64,000 nucleotides of DNA from Magnetococcales bacterium (GTDB lineage Bacteria; Pseudomonadota; Magnetococcia; Magnetococcales; Magnetaquicoccaceae): positions 54,121 through 118,120 of the forward strand of contig JADGAZ010000015.1 of assembly GCA_015231755.1 (NCBI GenBank), given 5' to 3'. Within the stretch, counting starts at the first letter, position 1. Every line of letters starts with the position of its first letter. The notes beneath the pieces were generated by a model. The model was not told the origin of the DNA. It did not search any database and saw only the letters and a list, made by a program, of their open reading frames with translations. The translations under genes were made by a program, and so were the position numbers. Below, one piece after another: positions 34,224 to 43,110 of the stretch.

Positions 34224-34673
34224 TCAATCCCCCTTGAGAATCCGTCCTTTTTCCCGGGACCACTCCCGTTCCCGGACGGTCTGTCGTTTGTCGTAGAGCT
34301 TTTTGCCGCGACCCACACCGATTTCCAGCTTCACCCGTCCATCCTTCCAATAGGCTTTCAGGGGCACCAGGGTCAATCCTTTTTCCTTGGTGACGCCGAT
34401 GAGCCGTCTGATCTCATACCGATGCACCAGCAGCTTGCGGGTGCGCAGCGGATCGTGATTGTTGAGATTGCCGTGGGTGTAGACCGCGATGTTGGCGTTC
34501 AGCCAAGTCAACTCCATGCGCTGGATCACCGCGAAGGAGTCGTTGAGATTGATCTTGCCGGCCCGCATGGATTTGACTTCGGTGCCGGTCAGGACCACCC
34601 CGGCCTCGAAGCTTTCCAGGATTTCGTAGTTGAACCGCCCTTTGCGGTTTTCGGTGATCGGTTTGATGCCCAT
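34224..34673 (-). CDS. smpB: SsrA-binding protein SmpB
   Basis: 149 residues, the normal length. Landmarks: ENRKGRFNYEILESFEAGVVLTG (~8-30, given as a region), EVKSMRAGKINLNDSFA, NNHDPLRTRKLLVHR, LTLVPLKAYWKDGRVKLEIGVG and the C-terminal KLYDKRQTVREREWSREKGRIL that enters the mRNA channel. SmpB brings tmRNA to stalled ribosomes (trans-translation). The tmRNA gene itself is not in this window. It follows dapA by 4 bp on the same strand, so the two form an operon. Confidence 0.95.
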   Translation of the reverse strand: MGIKPITENRKGRFNYEILESFEAGVVLTGTEVKSMRAGKINLNDSFAVIQRMELTWLNANIAVYTHGNLNNHDPLRTRKLLVHRYEIRRLIGVTKEKGLTLVPLKAYWKDGRVKLEIGVGRGKKLYDKRQTVREREWSREKGRILKGD

Positions 34674-34677
34674 GTCG

Positions 34678-35568
34678 TTATGAGTCCGGGAGCAATCCCA
34701 GCCGGTTCAGGGTGGTGCGCAGCATCGCCTGATTGGGTTCGGCCAGCCAAGTCAAAGGCAGACGGATTTCCGGCTGGCAGAGTCCGAGCATGGATGCGGC
34801 CGCTTTGACCGGAATCGGATTGGTTTCGCAAAACAGTTGTTGATTGAGGTCGAGGAGGATTTCGTGGAGCTTCAGGGCTTTGGCGGTATCCCCTTTCTGC
34901 CAGGCGCGGTACAGTTCCACCATTTGGGCCGGGGCGACGTTGGAAGAGACCGAGATTACCCCTTTGCCTCCCACCGCCAGGAAGGGCAAAAAGGTGGCGT
35001 CGTCACCGGACAGCAGGGTAATGGCGTTGCCGCACATTTTGTGGATGGTGGAGGCCCGCTCCAGATTGGCGGTGGCTTCCTTGAGACCCACGATGGTATC
35101 GATGTTGGCCAGTCGCGCCACGGTGGCGGGGAGCAGATCCACCCCGGTCCGCCCCGGCACATTGTACAGCACCAGAGGAATCTTGACGTTTTCCGCCACG
35201 GCGCGGTAGTGCTGATACAGACCTTCCTGCCCCGGTTTGTTGTAGTACGGGGTGATGAGCAGGGCGGCGTCGGCTCCCACCTGCTGGGCGAAGCGGGTGA
35301 GTTCGATGGTTTCGGCGGTGGAGTTGGAACCGGCCCCGGCGATGATCTTGACCCGTCCCGCCGCCGCCATCACACATTGGCGAATCACCTCCTTGTGCTC
35401 TTCGTGGCTCAAGGTGGCGGATTCGCCGGTGGTACCGCAGGGAACGATGCCGCTGACGCCATTGGCGATCTGGAACTCCACCAGGTGTCGCAGGGCCTCG
35501 CCATCGACCTGGTGGTTGCGAAACGGGGTGATCAGGGCCGTGAAGACACCTTCAAAAAGGGTGGACAT
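34678..35568 (-). CDS. dapA: 4-hydroxy-tetrahydrodipicolinate synthase
   Basis: 296 residues, a full-length DapA barrel. Landmarks: FEGVFTALITPF at the start, GIVPCGTTGESATLSHEEH (~40-58), the catalytic Tyr in PYYNKPGQEGLYQHY and IPLVLYNVPGRTGVDL, and the Schiff-base Lys in IVGLKEAT. It condenses pyruvate with aspartate semialdehyde, the first step of lysine and meso-diaminopimelate synthesis. It is the first gene of a dapA-smpB pair. Confidence 0.95.
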   Translation of the reverse strand: MSTLFEGVFTALITPFRNHQVDGEALRHLVEFQIANGVSGIVPCGTTGESATLSHEEHKEVIRQCVMAAAGRVKIIAGAGSNSTAETIELTRFAQQVGADAALLITPYYNKPGQEGLYQHYRAVAENVKIPLVLYNVPGRTGVDLLPATVARLANIDTIVGLKEATANLERASTIHKMCGNAITLLSGDDATFLPFLAVGGKGVISVSSNVAPAQMVELYRAWQKGDTAKALKLHEILLDLNQQLFCETNPIPVKAAASMLGLCQPEIRLPLTWLAEPNQAMLRTTLNRLGLLPDS

Positions 35569-35651
35569 CCTGGCGAACGCTCCAAGGGGGTTGGATCCAA
35601 GGGGGTTTATTGAAATATGGATTCAATATCTATACCGGAATCGTCACCGGG

Positions 35652-36191
35652 TCACAAGGGGATAATGGCCCGGAGGCGTGCGGTGGCGGCTGGATCGGGG
35701 TGGAAGGCCTCCGGGTCTGGAGGGAACCGTTGTGCGAGGGTGCGCAGGCTCAGACGCAAGGTGGGATGGATCAGGTTCGGCGCCAGTTCCGCCAGGGGAA
35801 GGGTCAGAAAAGCCCGTTCGGGAATGTCCGGATCCGGGATGGTCAATTCCGGGGTGTGAAGCTGAAGGGATCCCATCAGGGCGATATCCAGATCCAGGGG
35901 ACGGGGCGCCCAGCCGGGCTGACGGGGTTGGCGTCCCAGTTCTTGTTCGATGGATTTCAGCCGTGCCCGGAGGGTGGCCGGATGCCAATCCCCCTGGATC
36001 CGAAGGGCGCCGTTGAGAAAATCCGGCAGGTGGAGGTCGGGAGGGGCGTCGGATCCCGCCACGGCCTTGGTGCGATAGACGGTGGAGATGGCGCTCACGC
36101 CGCAGATCGCGTGCAATCGGGCCACGCCCAGAGCCAGATTGCGCTCCGGATCGATGTTGGCGCCGAAGGCGATGAGAATCGGCGTGTTCAC
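35652..36191 (-). CDS. folK: 6-hydroxymethyl-7,8-dihydropterin pyrophosphokinase
   Basis: 179 residues from GTG 36191, chosen because HPPK proteins start at ILIAFGANI and because the start overlaps the folB stop (GTGA). Landmarks: AFGANIDPERNLALGVARLH, VYRTKAVAGSD, DFLNGALRIQGDW, IEQELGR, and the signature WAPRPLDLDIALMG (~115-128), then LTIPDPDIPERAFLTLPLAELAP. It transfers pyrophosphate from ATP to the pterin in folate synthesis. Coupled to folB directly upstream. Confidence 0.92.
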   Translation of the reverse strand: MNTPILIAFGANIDPERNLALGVARLHAICGVSAISTVYRTKAVAGSDAPPDLHLPDFLNGALRIQGDWHPATLRARLKSIEQELGRQPRQPGWAPRPLDLDIALMGSLQLHTPELTIPDPDIPERAFLTLPLAELAPNLIHPTLRLSLRTLAQRFPPDPEAFHPDPAATARLRAIIPL

Positions 36192-36553
36192 GGGGGGGAT
36201 TTGGAGCGTCGAATGGAAACCCCCACCGATCGGGCAAAGCGCAAGGCGCCCGGTTTTTCCACCGTGACCCTCACCCCCTGAACCAGTGGATGGTCCAGAC
36301 ACAGGCGGCTGATCTGTTCCGCCAGGGCTTCCACCAGAAAACAGGCGGAATGTTCCGTGTGGGCGATGATCTGCTTGGTGAGGGTTTTGTAGTTGACGGT
36401 ATCGTCGATCCGGTCGCTTTGGCCGGCCTGGGTGGTATCGGTGTCGAGTTCCAGATTGATCAGCACCTCCTGGCGGGTGTGGCGTTCCCACTCCTGGATG
36501 CCGATGATGCACGACACCTGAAGGTCGCGGATGAGGATCTGGTCTGAATCCAT
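36188..36553 (-). CDS. folB: Dihydroneopterin aldolase
   Basis: 121 residues from ATG 36553 (longer in-frame extension to 36733 runs over the MFS gene and is not FolB-like). The tunnelling fold shows IRDLQVSCIIGIQEWERHTRQEVLINLELD (~8-38, given as a region), DTVNYKTLTKQII, FLVEALAEQISRLCL and VRVTVEKPGALRFARSVGV. It converts dihydroneopterin to 6-hydroxymethyl-dihydropterin, the substrate of FolK. Its stop overlaps the folK start, typical of the folB-folK pair. Confidence 0.92.
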   Translation of the reverse strand: MDSDQILIRDLQVSCIIGIQEWERHTRQEVLINLELDTDTTQAGQSDRIDDTVNYKTLTKQIIAHTEHSACFLVEALAEQISRLCLDHPLVQGVRVTVEKPGALRFARSVGVSIRRSKSPP

Positions 36554-36612
36554 GTCGATTGACCGTGGTTGTGAGCAGGGAAAAGGAGCCTTTTGATCCA
36601 TTATAGCGGAAA

Positions 36613-37854
36613 TCATGTCGGTTCGCCATGTTTCCGATGGGGATTTCGGTTGCCCTGGTGACGGTGCAGCCAGAGGAGGGCCAATGCGGTGATGCCGGTG
36701 GCAGGCAAGGCGCCCTGGTTCAAGCCCTCCCATCCGCTTTGATTGGCGATCATTCCGGAAGACAGGGCGGTCATGGTCTGGACACTGAAGATCATCAGGT
36801 CATTGAACCCTTGGGCCATGGCTTTTTCTTCGGGTTGACAGGTTGTGATCAACAGGGAACTCCCTCCCACATACAGAAAATTCCAGGCCACGCCCAACAG
36901 CAGCAGCGCCCACCAGAAATGGGACAGGGATTGTCCGGAGAGGGCGACGGCGTTGCAGCCGAACATCAGCGCCACCCCGACGAGCAGAATCCGGGATACC
37001 CCGAAACGGTGAATCAGGGAGCCGGTGAAAAACGAGGGGACAAACATGCCCAGCACATGCCATTCCAGCACGAAGGCCGCATCGTCGAACGGCAGGTGAC
37101 AGGATTGCATCACCAGCGGGGTGGCGGACATCAGCAGATTCATCACCCCGTAGCCGGTGGTGGCGGCCAGCACCGCCACCAGATAAACGGGTCGGGTCAG
37201 GATGGGCCAGAAGGGGCCGGTTGGGGTTTTGGGTGTGGTGGAGGGCGTGGGGGGTGGAGGATGCAGACGCCCCAGCACGCCCCAGGCCAACAGGGTGAAC
37301 AGGGTCAGGGAGCCGTAGGAGGCCACGAACAGGGGTTCCAGGAGATCCCGGGTCCATTTGCCCAGTTCCGGTCCGGCGACTCCTCCCAGAATGCCTCCGG
37401 CCAGAGTCAGGGAGATGGCGCGGCTTTGCCACTCCGGGTGGACGGCATCGGCGGCGGCGAAGCGGTATTGCTGTCCGAAGGCGTTGTAGAAACCGCTCAT
37501 CAGGCTGCCCAGACACAACAGGAGAAAATCCTGACGGATCGATCCGGCCAGCGCCAGCAATCCGCCACCCAGGCCCAATACCGCCCCCAGCCTGAACCCC
37601 GCCCGTCGCCCGTGTCGCTGCATGAAAAACGAGGCCGGCAGGGTGGCCAGGGCCGACCCGGCGACAAACGCCGCCACCGGCAGGGTGGCCAGGGATTTGT
37701 CGCGGGCCAGGGCCAGCCCTTGCAGACCATTGATGGCGATGAGGGTGACATTGTTGAGGGTCAACAGACCCTGGGCCAGGGCCAGCACCACGAGGTTGGG
37801 TTGGATGGTCATGGGGATGGGTTGGAACACTTTCGGATGCGGGGTGGTGGCCAC
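36613..37854 (-). CDS. MFS transporter
   Basis: About 413 residues with twelve predicted membrane helices. The start at GTG 37854 has AAAGG upstream; ATG 37812 is an alternative that would trim 14 residues. MFS loop-2 motif is seen as FMQRHGRRAGFRLGA (~residues 78-92), and the C-terminal half has a matching segment (SLIHRFGVSRILLVGVALM). The family resembles YcaD/NarK-like general MFS exporters; substrate unknown. It is 60 bp upstream of folB on the same strand. No regulator is adjacent. Confidence 0.85.
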   Translation of the reverse strand: MATTPHPKVFQPIPMTIQPNLVVLALAQGLLTLNNVTLIAINGLQGLALARDKSLATLPVAAFVAGSALATLPASFFMQRHGRRAGFRLGAVLGLGGGLLALAGSIRQDFLLLCLGSLMSGFYNAFGQQYRFAAADAVHPEWQSRAISLTLAGGILGGVAGPELGKWTRDLLEPLFVASYGSLTLFTLLAWGVLGRLHPPPPTPSTTPKTPTGPFWPILTRPVYLVAVLAATTGYGVMNLLMSATPLVMQSCHLPFDDAAFVLEWHVLGMFVPSFFTGSLIHRFGVSRILLVGVALMFGCNAVALSGQSLSHFWWALLLLGVAWNFLYVGGSSLLITTCQPEEKAMAQGFNDLMIFSVQTMTALSSGMIANQSGWEGLNQGALPATGITALALLWLHRHQGNRNPHRKHGEPT

Positions 37855-37973
37855 CGGGTTTGGGAGCCTTTGGGGGGACCATAACGGAAATCACTGGACC
37901 TTGTCACCATTCCTTGGCATCTACCTTTTTATGTACACAGTGGGTCCACCAACCAGACGGGAGGGCGGGCAGG

Positions 37974-38706
37974 ATGCTCCATGACGACCTTGACAGCGGG
38001 CCGGATGAGTACGACTCCTTGTGGAAGGAGATCCTGAAAGGCTATTTCCGCGAGTTTCTGGCCTTTTTTCTGCCCATCGCCCACGATGGCATCGACTGGT
38101 CCCGGGGGCATGAGTTTCTGGATCAGGAGCCCTTTTGCCGTGGTCACCTGGGCCCACTTGAGCGCCAGACAGACCCGCAAACGTCCGCACGAGCGATATC
38201 TGCAAAAGACCCGCATCACCCGGAGTCTGTATCGACGCGGTTTCAGCCGCCAGGAGGTGATCGACCTGTTCCGGTTTATCGATTGGGTGCTGCGTCTGCC
38301 CTCAGAGATTGATGAACGGTTTAAAATCGAAACCATGGCCTTCGAGGAGCGCGAGGAAATGCCTTACATCACGAGTGTGGAGCGGAGTGGAAGAGAGCAG
38401 GGGTTCCGGGAGGGGGTTTTGTTTGGCGAGCAAAGAGGGATCCAGCTTGGCGAGCAAAGAGGGATCCAGCTTGGCGAGCAGAGAGGGATCCAGCTTGGCG
38501 AGCAGAGGGGCGAGCAGAGAGGGGAACAACGCGGTGAACGGAACCGGGCCGTGCAAACCCTGCTGCGTCTGTTGACCCGGCGGTTCGGACCGTTGTCCGG
38601 GGAGCTGGATGAAAAAATTCGGGGTGCGGAGCTGCCGGAGCTGGAGCTTTGGACCGACCGGCTGTTGGAGGTCGCTTCGGTGGAGGCGGTGTTCGCGGAC
38701 TCCTGA
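37974..38706 (+). pseudogene. Rpn/YhgA-family PD-(D/E)XK nuclease remnant with internal deletion and frameshift
   Basis: The N-terminal part (frame of ATG 37974) reads DEYDSLWKEILKGYFREFLAFFLPIAHDGIDWSRGHEFLDQE, the start of Rpn/YhgA-like transposase-nuclease proteins (given as a region). At about 38125 it jumps to the +1-related frame, where SPFAVVTWAHLSARQTRKRP and RYLQKTRITRSLYRRGFSRQEVIDLF continue the family's later half to stop 38706. The ~100-130 residues expected between (with the catalytic PD-(D/E)XK core) are missing. Near the C-terminus three 24-bp tandem repeats encode LGEQRGIQ units. Recombination-promoting Rpn nucleases often decay in this way. Confidence 0.75.
38422..38508. repeat. 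3.6 tandem copies of a 24-bp repeat inside the Rpn pseudogene
   Basis: Units start at 38422, 38446, 38470 and 38494 (last partial) with the theme TTGGCGAGCAAAGAGGGATC plus CAG. They encode LGEQRGIQ repeats, a coiled-coil-like Gly/Glu/Gln-rich region typical of this family's C-terminus. Copies are nearly identical, so the array is young or under homogenising recombination. Confidence 0.85.
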
Positions 38707-38719
38707 AAAGGCGAGAAGA

Positions 38720-40282
38720 TCACTCGAAGGCCTGTTGAATCTCCAGGAAATGCTGGACGTTTTCCAAGAACAGATCCACCAGTCGGGGATCGAAGTGGGT
38801 GCCCCGATCCTTTCGGATCTGTTCCAGGGCTTTTTCCACGCTCCAGGCGGGTTTGTAGGTGCGTTTGTGGGTCAGGGCGTCGAACACGTCGATCAAGGAG
38901 GTGATCCGGGCGAAGATGTGGATCTGTTCTCCGGCCAATCGATGGGGATAGCCGGTGCCGTCCCATTTTTCGTGGTGCTGGGCGCAGATGAGGGCGCCGG
39001 TTTGAATGATCTCCTGATCCGTGGTTCCGAGCACCTGCTGACCGATCTGTGTGTGGGAACGCATGATGGCCCACTCTTCATCCGTCAAGGGTCCGGCCTT
39101 GTTGAGAATGGCGTCCGGAATGCCGATTTTCCCCAGATCGTGCATGGGCGAGGCCATGCGCAACAGTTCGCATGCGTCGTGGGAGAGTCCCGCCAGTTGG
39201 GCCAGCAGGCGTGAATTCTCCGCCACGCGCCGCACATGTTGACCCGCCTCCCCGGATCGGGTTTCGATCACCTCCCCCAGGGTGAAGGTCACATCTTTTT
39301 GGGTCTTGACGATCTCCCGATGGAGCAGCAACTGCTCGAAGGCGGTGGCGATGTTGGCGCTGAAGACATCGATCAGGTCGATATCCACCTCGTTCAAGCG
39401 GCGGTGGGCATCCAGATAGATCAGGTTTTCCATGCCGTTGCGGGCGTGGAAATAGCCGATGAATTCGTGATCCGTGAACTGGTGGGTTTGTTCCCGCAAG
39501 GCCCGCCATGTCAGCCCCACCACCGACGAGGAGAGTACCTCGTCCACCGCCTGTCCCAAGAGTCCGGCGTATACCCCCGAGGCGGCGTGAATCCGGATCA
39601 TGCCATGTTTCACGGCGGCGGCGAAGGCGTCGGGAGTGGGGGCGGTGGGTTCCGGATTGAGCAGTTGTCCGAACTGGGTGAGAATCGACTGGGCCAATTG
39701 GCTGACCGAATGAAATTCATACAGATTCCGGGATGCGGCGATGATACGGCGCAGTCCTTGGCGGGTGGAGTCGATGGTGTTCAGCAGCTTGAAGGTGCGC
39801 AGTCCGGCGGTGACGGCGGTGATCAGACCTTGATGGCTTAAATTGACCTTGTCCTTGTAATCGTTGATGTCATACGCGGCGATCACTTCGGCTTCCGGGG
39901 CGAGGCCGGGTTGACCGGTGCGCAGAATGATCCGCAACCAGGGATTGTTCAAGGTTTGGCGGATGTAACGGACCACCTCCAGCCCTTCCCGATCGCTTTC
40001 CATCACCACGTCGAGCAGAATCACCGCGGTATCCGGATGTTGTTGCAGCAGTTGCCGGGCGTCTGCGCCGGAGTAGCCGTGGATGAAACTCATGGGCCGT
40101 CCATCGAACACCAGATCCTTGAGTACCAGACGGGTCAGGGGATGCAGATCCGGATCGTCGTCGATCACCATGATTTTCCAGGCCCCGTCCGGATGAATCG
40201 GGACTCGGGGCGAAAGGGGCGCAAGGGGATCGGTCCGGGGGGTCGGAAACAGCAGATCCGATGGGCGGGGTGGAATGGGCAT
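38720..40282 (-). CDS. Response regulator with DUF3369 and HD-GYP c-di-GMP phosphodiesterase
   Basis: 520 residues from ATG 40282 (the frame is open further but antisense-like). Order: ~30-residue Pro-rich leader, receiver domain (~37-160, KIMVIDDDPDLHPLT...VILLDVVMESDREGLEV with the phospho-Asp in LLDV), DUF3369/GAF-like domain (~180-310), HD-GYP domain (~330-510) with HDLGKIGIPD and HHEKWDGTGYP, both metal-site motifs intact. It should hydrolyse cyclic di-GMP when phosphorylated by a kinase. The sensor kinase gene ends 17 bp upstream on the same strand and is the obvious partner. Confidence 0.92.
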   Translation of the reverse strand: MPIPPRPSDLLFPTPRTDPLAPLSPRVPIHPDGAWKIMVIDDDPDLHPLTRLVLKDLVFDGRPMSFIHGYSGADARQLLQQHPDTAVILLDVVMESDREGLEVVRYIRQTLNNPWLRIILRTGQPGLAPEAEVIAAYDINDYKDKVNLSHQGLITAVTAGLRTFKLLNTIDSTRQGLRRIIAASRNLYEFHSVSQLAQSILTQFGQLLNPEPTAPTPDAFAAAVKHGMIRIHAASGVYAGLLGQAVDEVLSSSVVGLTWRALREQTHQFTDHEFIGYFHARNGMENLIYLDAHRRLNEVDIDLIDVFSANIATAFEQLLLHREIVKTQKDVTFTLGEVIETRSGEAGQHVRRVAENSRLLAQLAGLSHDACELLRMASPMHDLGKIGIPDAILNKAGPLTDEEWAIMRSHTQIGQQVLGTTDQEIIQTGALICAQHHEKWDGTGYPHRLAGEQIHIFARITSLIDVFDALTHKRTYKPAWSVEKALEQIRKDRGTHFDPRLVDLFLENVQHFLEIQQAFE

Positions 40283-40299
40283 GGGGTGAGCACTCCTGG

Positions 40300-43110
40300 T
40301 CAGGCTGGGAATTGGATCCGGAAATCCGTGCCTTGTTCCGGCGCGCTTTTGGCTTCGATGGTGCCATCGAGTCGCTGTGTCACCAGATTGTAGACGATAT
40401 GCATGCCAAGTCCACTGCCGCCTTGATTGCGGTTGGTGGTGAAGAAGGGCTCGTAGATCTGTTTGAGGGTGGCAGCCTCCATGCCCCGGCCATTGTCCCG
40501 GTAGCGCAGAAAGACGGTTTTGTCGTCGGTGCGGCCCGCCTGAATGGTGATCTCTCCTTCCGCGTCGGGGGCAAAGGCGTGGGTGAGGGAGTTGAGGATG
40601 AAATTGGCCACGATCTGGGAAATGGCCCCCGGAAAACTGTGCAAGACCAGATCCGGCTGGCAATCCACCGTGACCCGGTGCCGGGTGTTTTTGAGTTTGG
40701 GGCGCAGGGTGAAGACGGTCTCTTCCAGGTACTCCTGAAGATCGAAGCGGCGTTTTTCCTGACTGGTCTGGTCTACCGCCACCTGTTTGAAACTCAGGAT
40801 CAGGTCCGAAGCCCGTTTCAGGTTGGCCTTGATCAGCCGGGTGGCTTCGCTGACATTTTCCAAGAAGCGGTCGAGATCCTCGCGGCGGGTCTGGCCCTGC
40901 TGATAGATGGCGAGAAATTTGACCATTTCGCTTTCCAGGAAGGTCACCGCCGTGAAACTGGTGCCCACCGGGGTTTTGATCTCGTGGGAGATGCCGGCCA
41001 CCAGTCCCCCCAGGGCGGCCAGGCGTTCCGACTGGATCAACTGGTTTTGGGTGTTTTTCAAGGTGGTGAGGTGGTCGTGCAGTTCCGCGGTGCGTTCCCG
41101 CACTTTTTCTTCCAGGAAGCTGTTCTGATATTGCAGGGACTCTTCCAGGTTTTTGCGTTCGATCATGCTGCCCAGGGTATGGCACATGGCCATCAGCAGG
41201 CTTGCCTCTTCCGGGGAATGGGTTTGACCGGGACTCAAGTACAAAGTCAGGATTCCCAGAAGCCTTTCCCCGGAAACGATGGGCGCCACGTAGTGGCCAT
41301 GGGGTTCCATGTGGGGCAGGGTAATGTCGTGGCGGTGGTCCACGCAGTCGGCATGCAACAGGGTGCGGCTCTGGGCCACCCGACCGCATAGACAATGACC
41401 ATGGGGCACCTCGCGGCATAAGGTCAGCAGGGAGTCGTCGAGTCCGGTGTGGGCGGTCAGGCGCAGGGTCTGTTTGCCCGGCTGATCGAGAAAGATCGCC
41501 CCTTTGGCCTGAATGGCCAGCCAGGGTATCGACAGAATCAGGGTCAGGGCCTGTTCGAGCTGCTCTTGCAGCGGAATGTGACGGTAGGAGATTTCGTGCA
41601 GACCGTTGAGAATCCGTTGATAGGTCAGATAGTCCCGGGCCTGCTGTTCGGCGCGGATCCGTTCCGAGATGTCCCGGAACACCACCACCGCTCCGAGAAT
41701 GGTGTTCTGGTCGATGATCGGGGTGGAGGTGTATTCCACCGGGAACGAGGTGCCATCCTGACGCCAGAAGAGTTCATCCCGGACCTGTTGGGTTTCGCCC
41801 CGCCGGATCGCGGCGAAGACCCGGCATGCGGCCCGGGGATAGGGGGTGTGGTCGGCGCAGGTGTGATGCACCAGATCGTGCAGGGAACGTCCGATGATGG
41901 CTTCGGGTTCCCAGCCGATCATGCGGGCGGCGGCGGGATTGATGAAGGTGGTGAGTCCCGCGGTGTCCAGGCCGTAGATCCCTTCCCCGGCGGCTTCCAG
42001 CAGGAGGGCGTTGTGGGTGCTGATGCGTTGCAGATCCGCCTGGGCGGTTTTGCGTTCGTTGAGTTCCCGGGTGATGGACTCCTGGGCCATGGCCATGGCG
42101 TCGGCCACGGCGCTCACCTCGTCCCGGTCCTTGTCCCGGGCGGTGTCCAGGGCTTCCCGGATGGCGGGGGTGAGATCGAATCCTTTGGAAAACTCCTGCG
42201 CCACCCAACCCAGCGTATTGATGCGTCGGGTGATCTGGATCATCCAGGCTCCGAGGGTTTTCCAGAAGAGTCCGGAGATCAGGGCGAACAGGGTCGCGCT
42301 GGCCAGCAGGATATCCGCCACCGAAAACAGAGGCGAGGCGTGATGGCGGATCACCAGTCGGGGGGAGTCGGGTTTGCCATTGGGTTCCCAGGGCAGGGAA
42401 AGCTGGTCGAGGCGCTGGTTGCCCTGCCAGAAGGTGCCGTCCCGCAGGGTTTCCGGATCGACGAGGATGCTGCCCAGGGAACTGGCCACCACCCGGTTGT
42501 CGTGCAGCAGGAACAAGTCGGTGTAAGGCAGGGTGCTGCGGAAGAGCAGACCGTTTTCGATGGGCACCAAGACGATCAGTTCTCCTTGTCCGAAGGGGCC
42601 GAGCCACAGGGACAAGGCCACCCAGCGATGCAGGATGCCGGTGGCCGGAGAGACGAACCAGCCGTGTTCGCCGGAGCGGTCGAAGGCGTGGGGCGGGTCC
42701 AGGGACTGGTTGGTGTGGGTGAAGATCACCCGCCGGCTGCCGTCGGTGACGATGACCCCTGAAAACAAGGAGATGGACTCTTGCTGCAAGGCGGTGCGCA
42801 GCAACTCCCACGGGGGGGCCTGGGAGGTGAACAGATTGAGCATTTCGATGCGGTTGTGCAGGTGGATGGCCTGTTCCTGCCACTCCTGATCCATCAGGTT
42901 CATTTTTTCCGCGTGGAAACGTTCCAGGGTGGTCAGCACCTGACGGGCGGCCCGGTTCATGGCGGCGTGTTGGACCCACAAGGCCAGTACGGCGATCAGG
43001 GCGACCAGCAGCAAGGTGATGATCGTGACCCGTCGCACCGCCTGATGGGACAGGGTTTCCTTCCTCGCCCGTGGTGGCAAAGGGAGCGTCACTCCTTGCG
43101 GCCCGCCCAC
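40300..43110 (-). CDS. Membrane sensor histidine kinase with PAS and GAF domains
   Basis: Up to 936 residues. The start is uncertain: GTG 43110 is the longest; GTG 43092 overlaps the stop of the binding-protein gene (GTGA) and might be used. Order: transmembrane helix ~27-48, a large periplasmic sensor (~50-262), second helix (~265-288), HAMP-like linker, PAS (~355-480; GEGIYGLDTAGLTTFINPAA), GAF (~510-650), coiled coil, HisKA with GISHEIKTPVG (~706), and HATPase with NSLTHAF, DNGRGME and GGSGLGMHI. It should autophosphorylate and pass phosphate to the HD-GYP regulator encoded next. The periplasmic domain could dock the upstream binding protein. Confidence 0.9.
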   Translation of the reverse strand: MGGPQGVTLPLPPRARKETLSHQAVRRVTIITLLLVALIAVLALWVQHAAMNRAARQVLTTLERFHAEKMNLMDQEWQEQAIHLHNRIEMLNLFTSQAPPWELLRTALQQESISLFSGVIVTDGSRRVIFTHTNQSLDPPHAFDRSGEHGWFVSPATGILHRWVALSLWLGPFGQGELIVLVPIENGLLFRSTLPYTDLFLLHDNRVVASSLGSILVDPETLRDGTFWQGNQRLDQLSLPWEPNGKPDSPRLVIRHHASPLFSVADILLASATLFALISGLFWKTLGAWMIQITRRINTLGWVAQEFSKGFDLTPAIREALDTARDKDRDEVSAVADAMAMAQESITRELNERKTAQADLQRISTHNALLLEAAGEGIYGLDTAGLTTFINPAAARMIGWEPEAIIGRSLHDLVHHTCADHTPYPRAACRVFAAIRRGETQQVRDELFWRQDGTSFPVEYTSTPIIDQNTILGAVVVFRDISERIRAEQQARDYLTYQRILNGLHEISYRHIPLQEQLEQALTLILSIPWLAIQAKGAIFLDQPGKQTLRLTAHTGLDDSLLTLCREVPHGHCLCGRVAQSRTLLHADCVDHRHDITLPHMEPHGHYVAPIVSGERLLGILTLYLSPGQTHSPEEASLLMAMCHTLGSMIERKNLEESLQYQNSFLEEKVRERTAELHDHLTTLKNTQNQLIQSERLAALGGLVAGISHEIKTPVGTSFTAVTFLESEMVKFLAIYQQGQTRREDLDRFLENVSEATRLIKANLKRASDLILSFKQVAVDQTSQEKRRFDLQEYLEETVFTLRPKLKNTRHRVTVDCQPDLVLHSFPGAISQIVANFILNSLTHAFAPDAEGEITIQAGRTDDKTVFLRYRDNGRGMEAATLKQIYEPFFTTNRNQGGSGLGMHIVYNLVTQRLDGTIEAKSAPEQGTDFRIQFPA

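Noticed and set aside
34205..34228. GGGGTTCAATCCCC-like T-arm considered as a tRNA or tmRNA end
   Set aside because: It overlaps the smpB coding end, and no acceptor stem or CCA partner lies within 100 bp.
38422..38508. 24-bp repeats considered as a CRISPR array
   Set aside because: They are head-to-tail, in frame and code for LGEQRGIQ units.
38720..41419. Long minus-strand frame joining the HD-GYP gene to upstream sequence
   Set aside because: The part beyond 40282 is in another frame of the kinase gene and has random Pro/His/Arg-rich composition.
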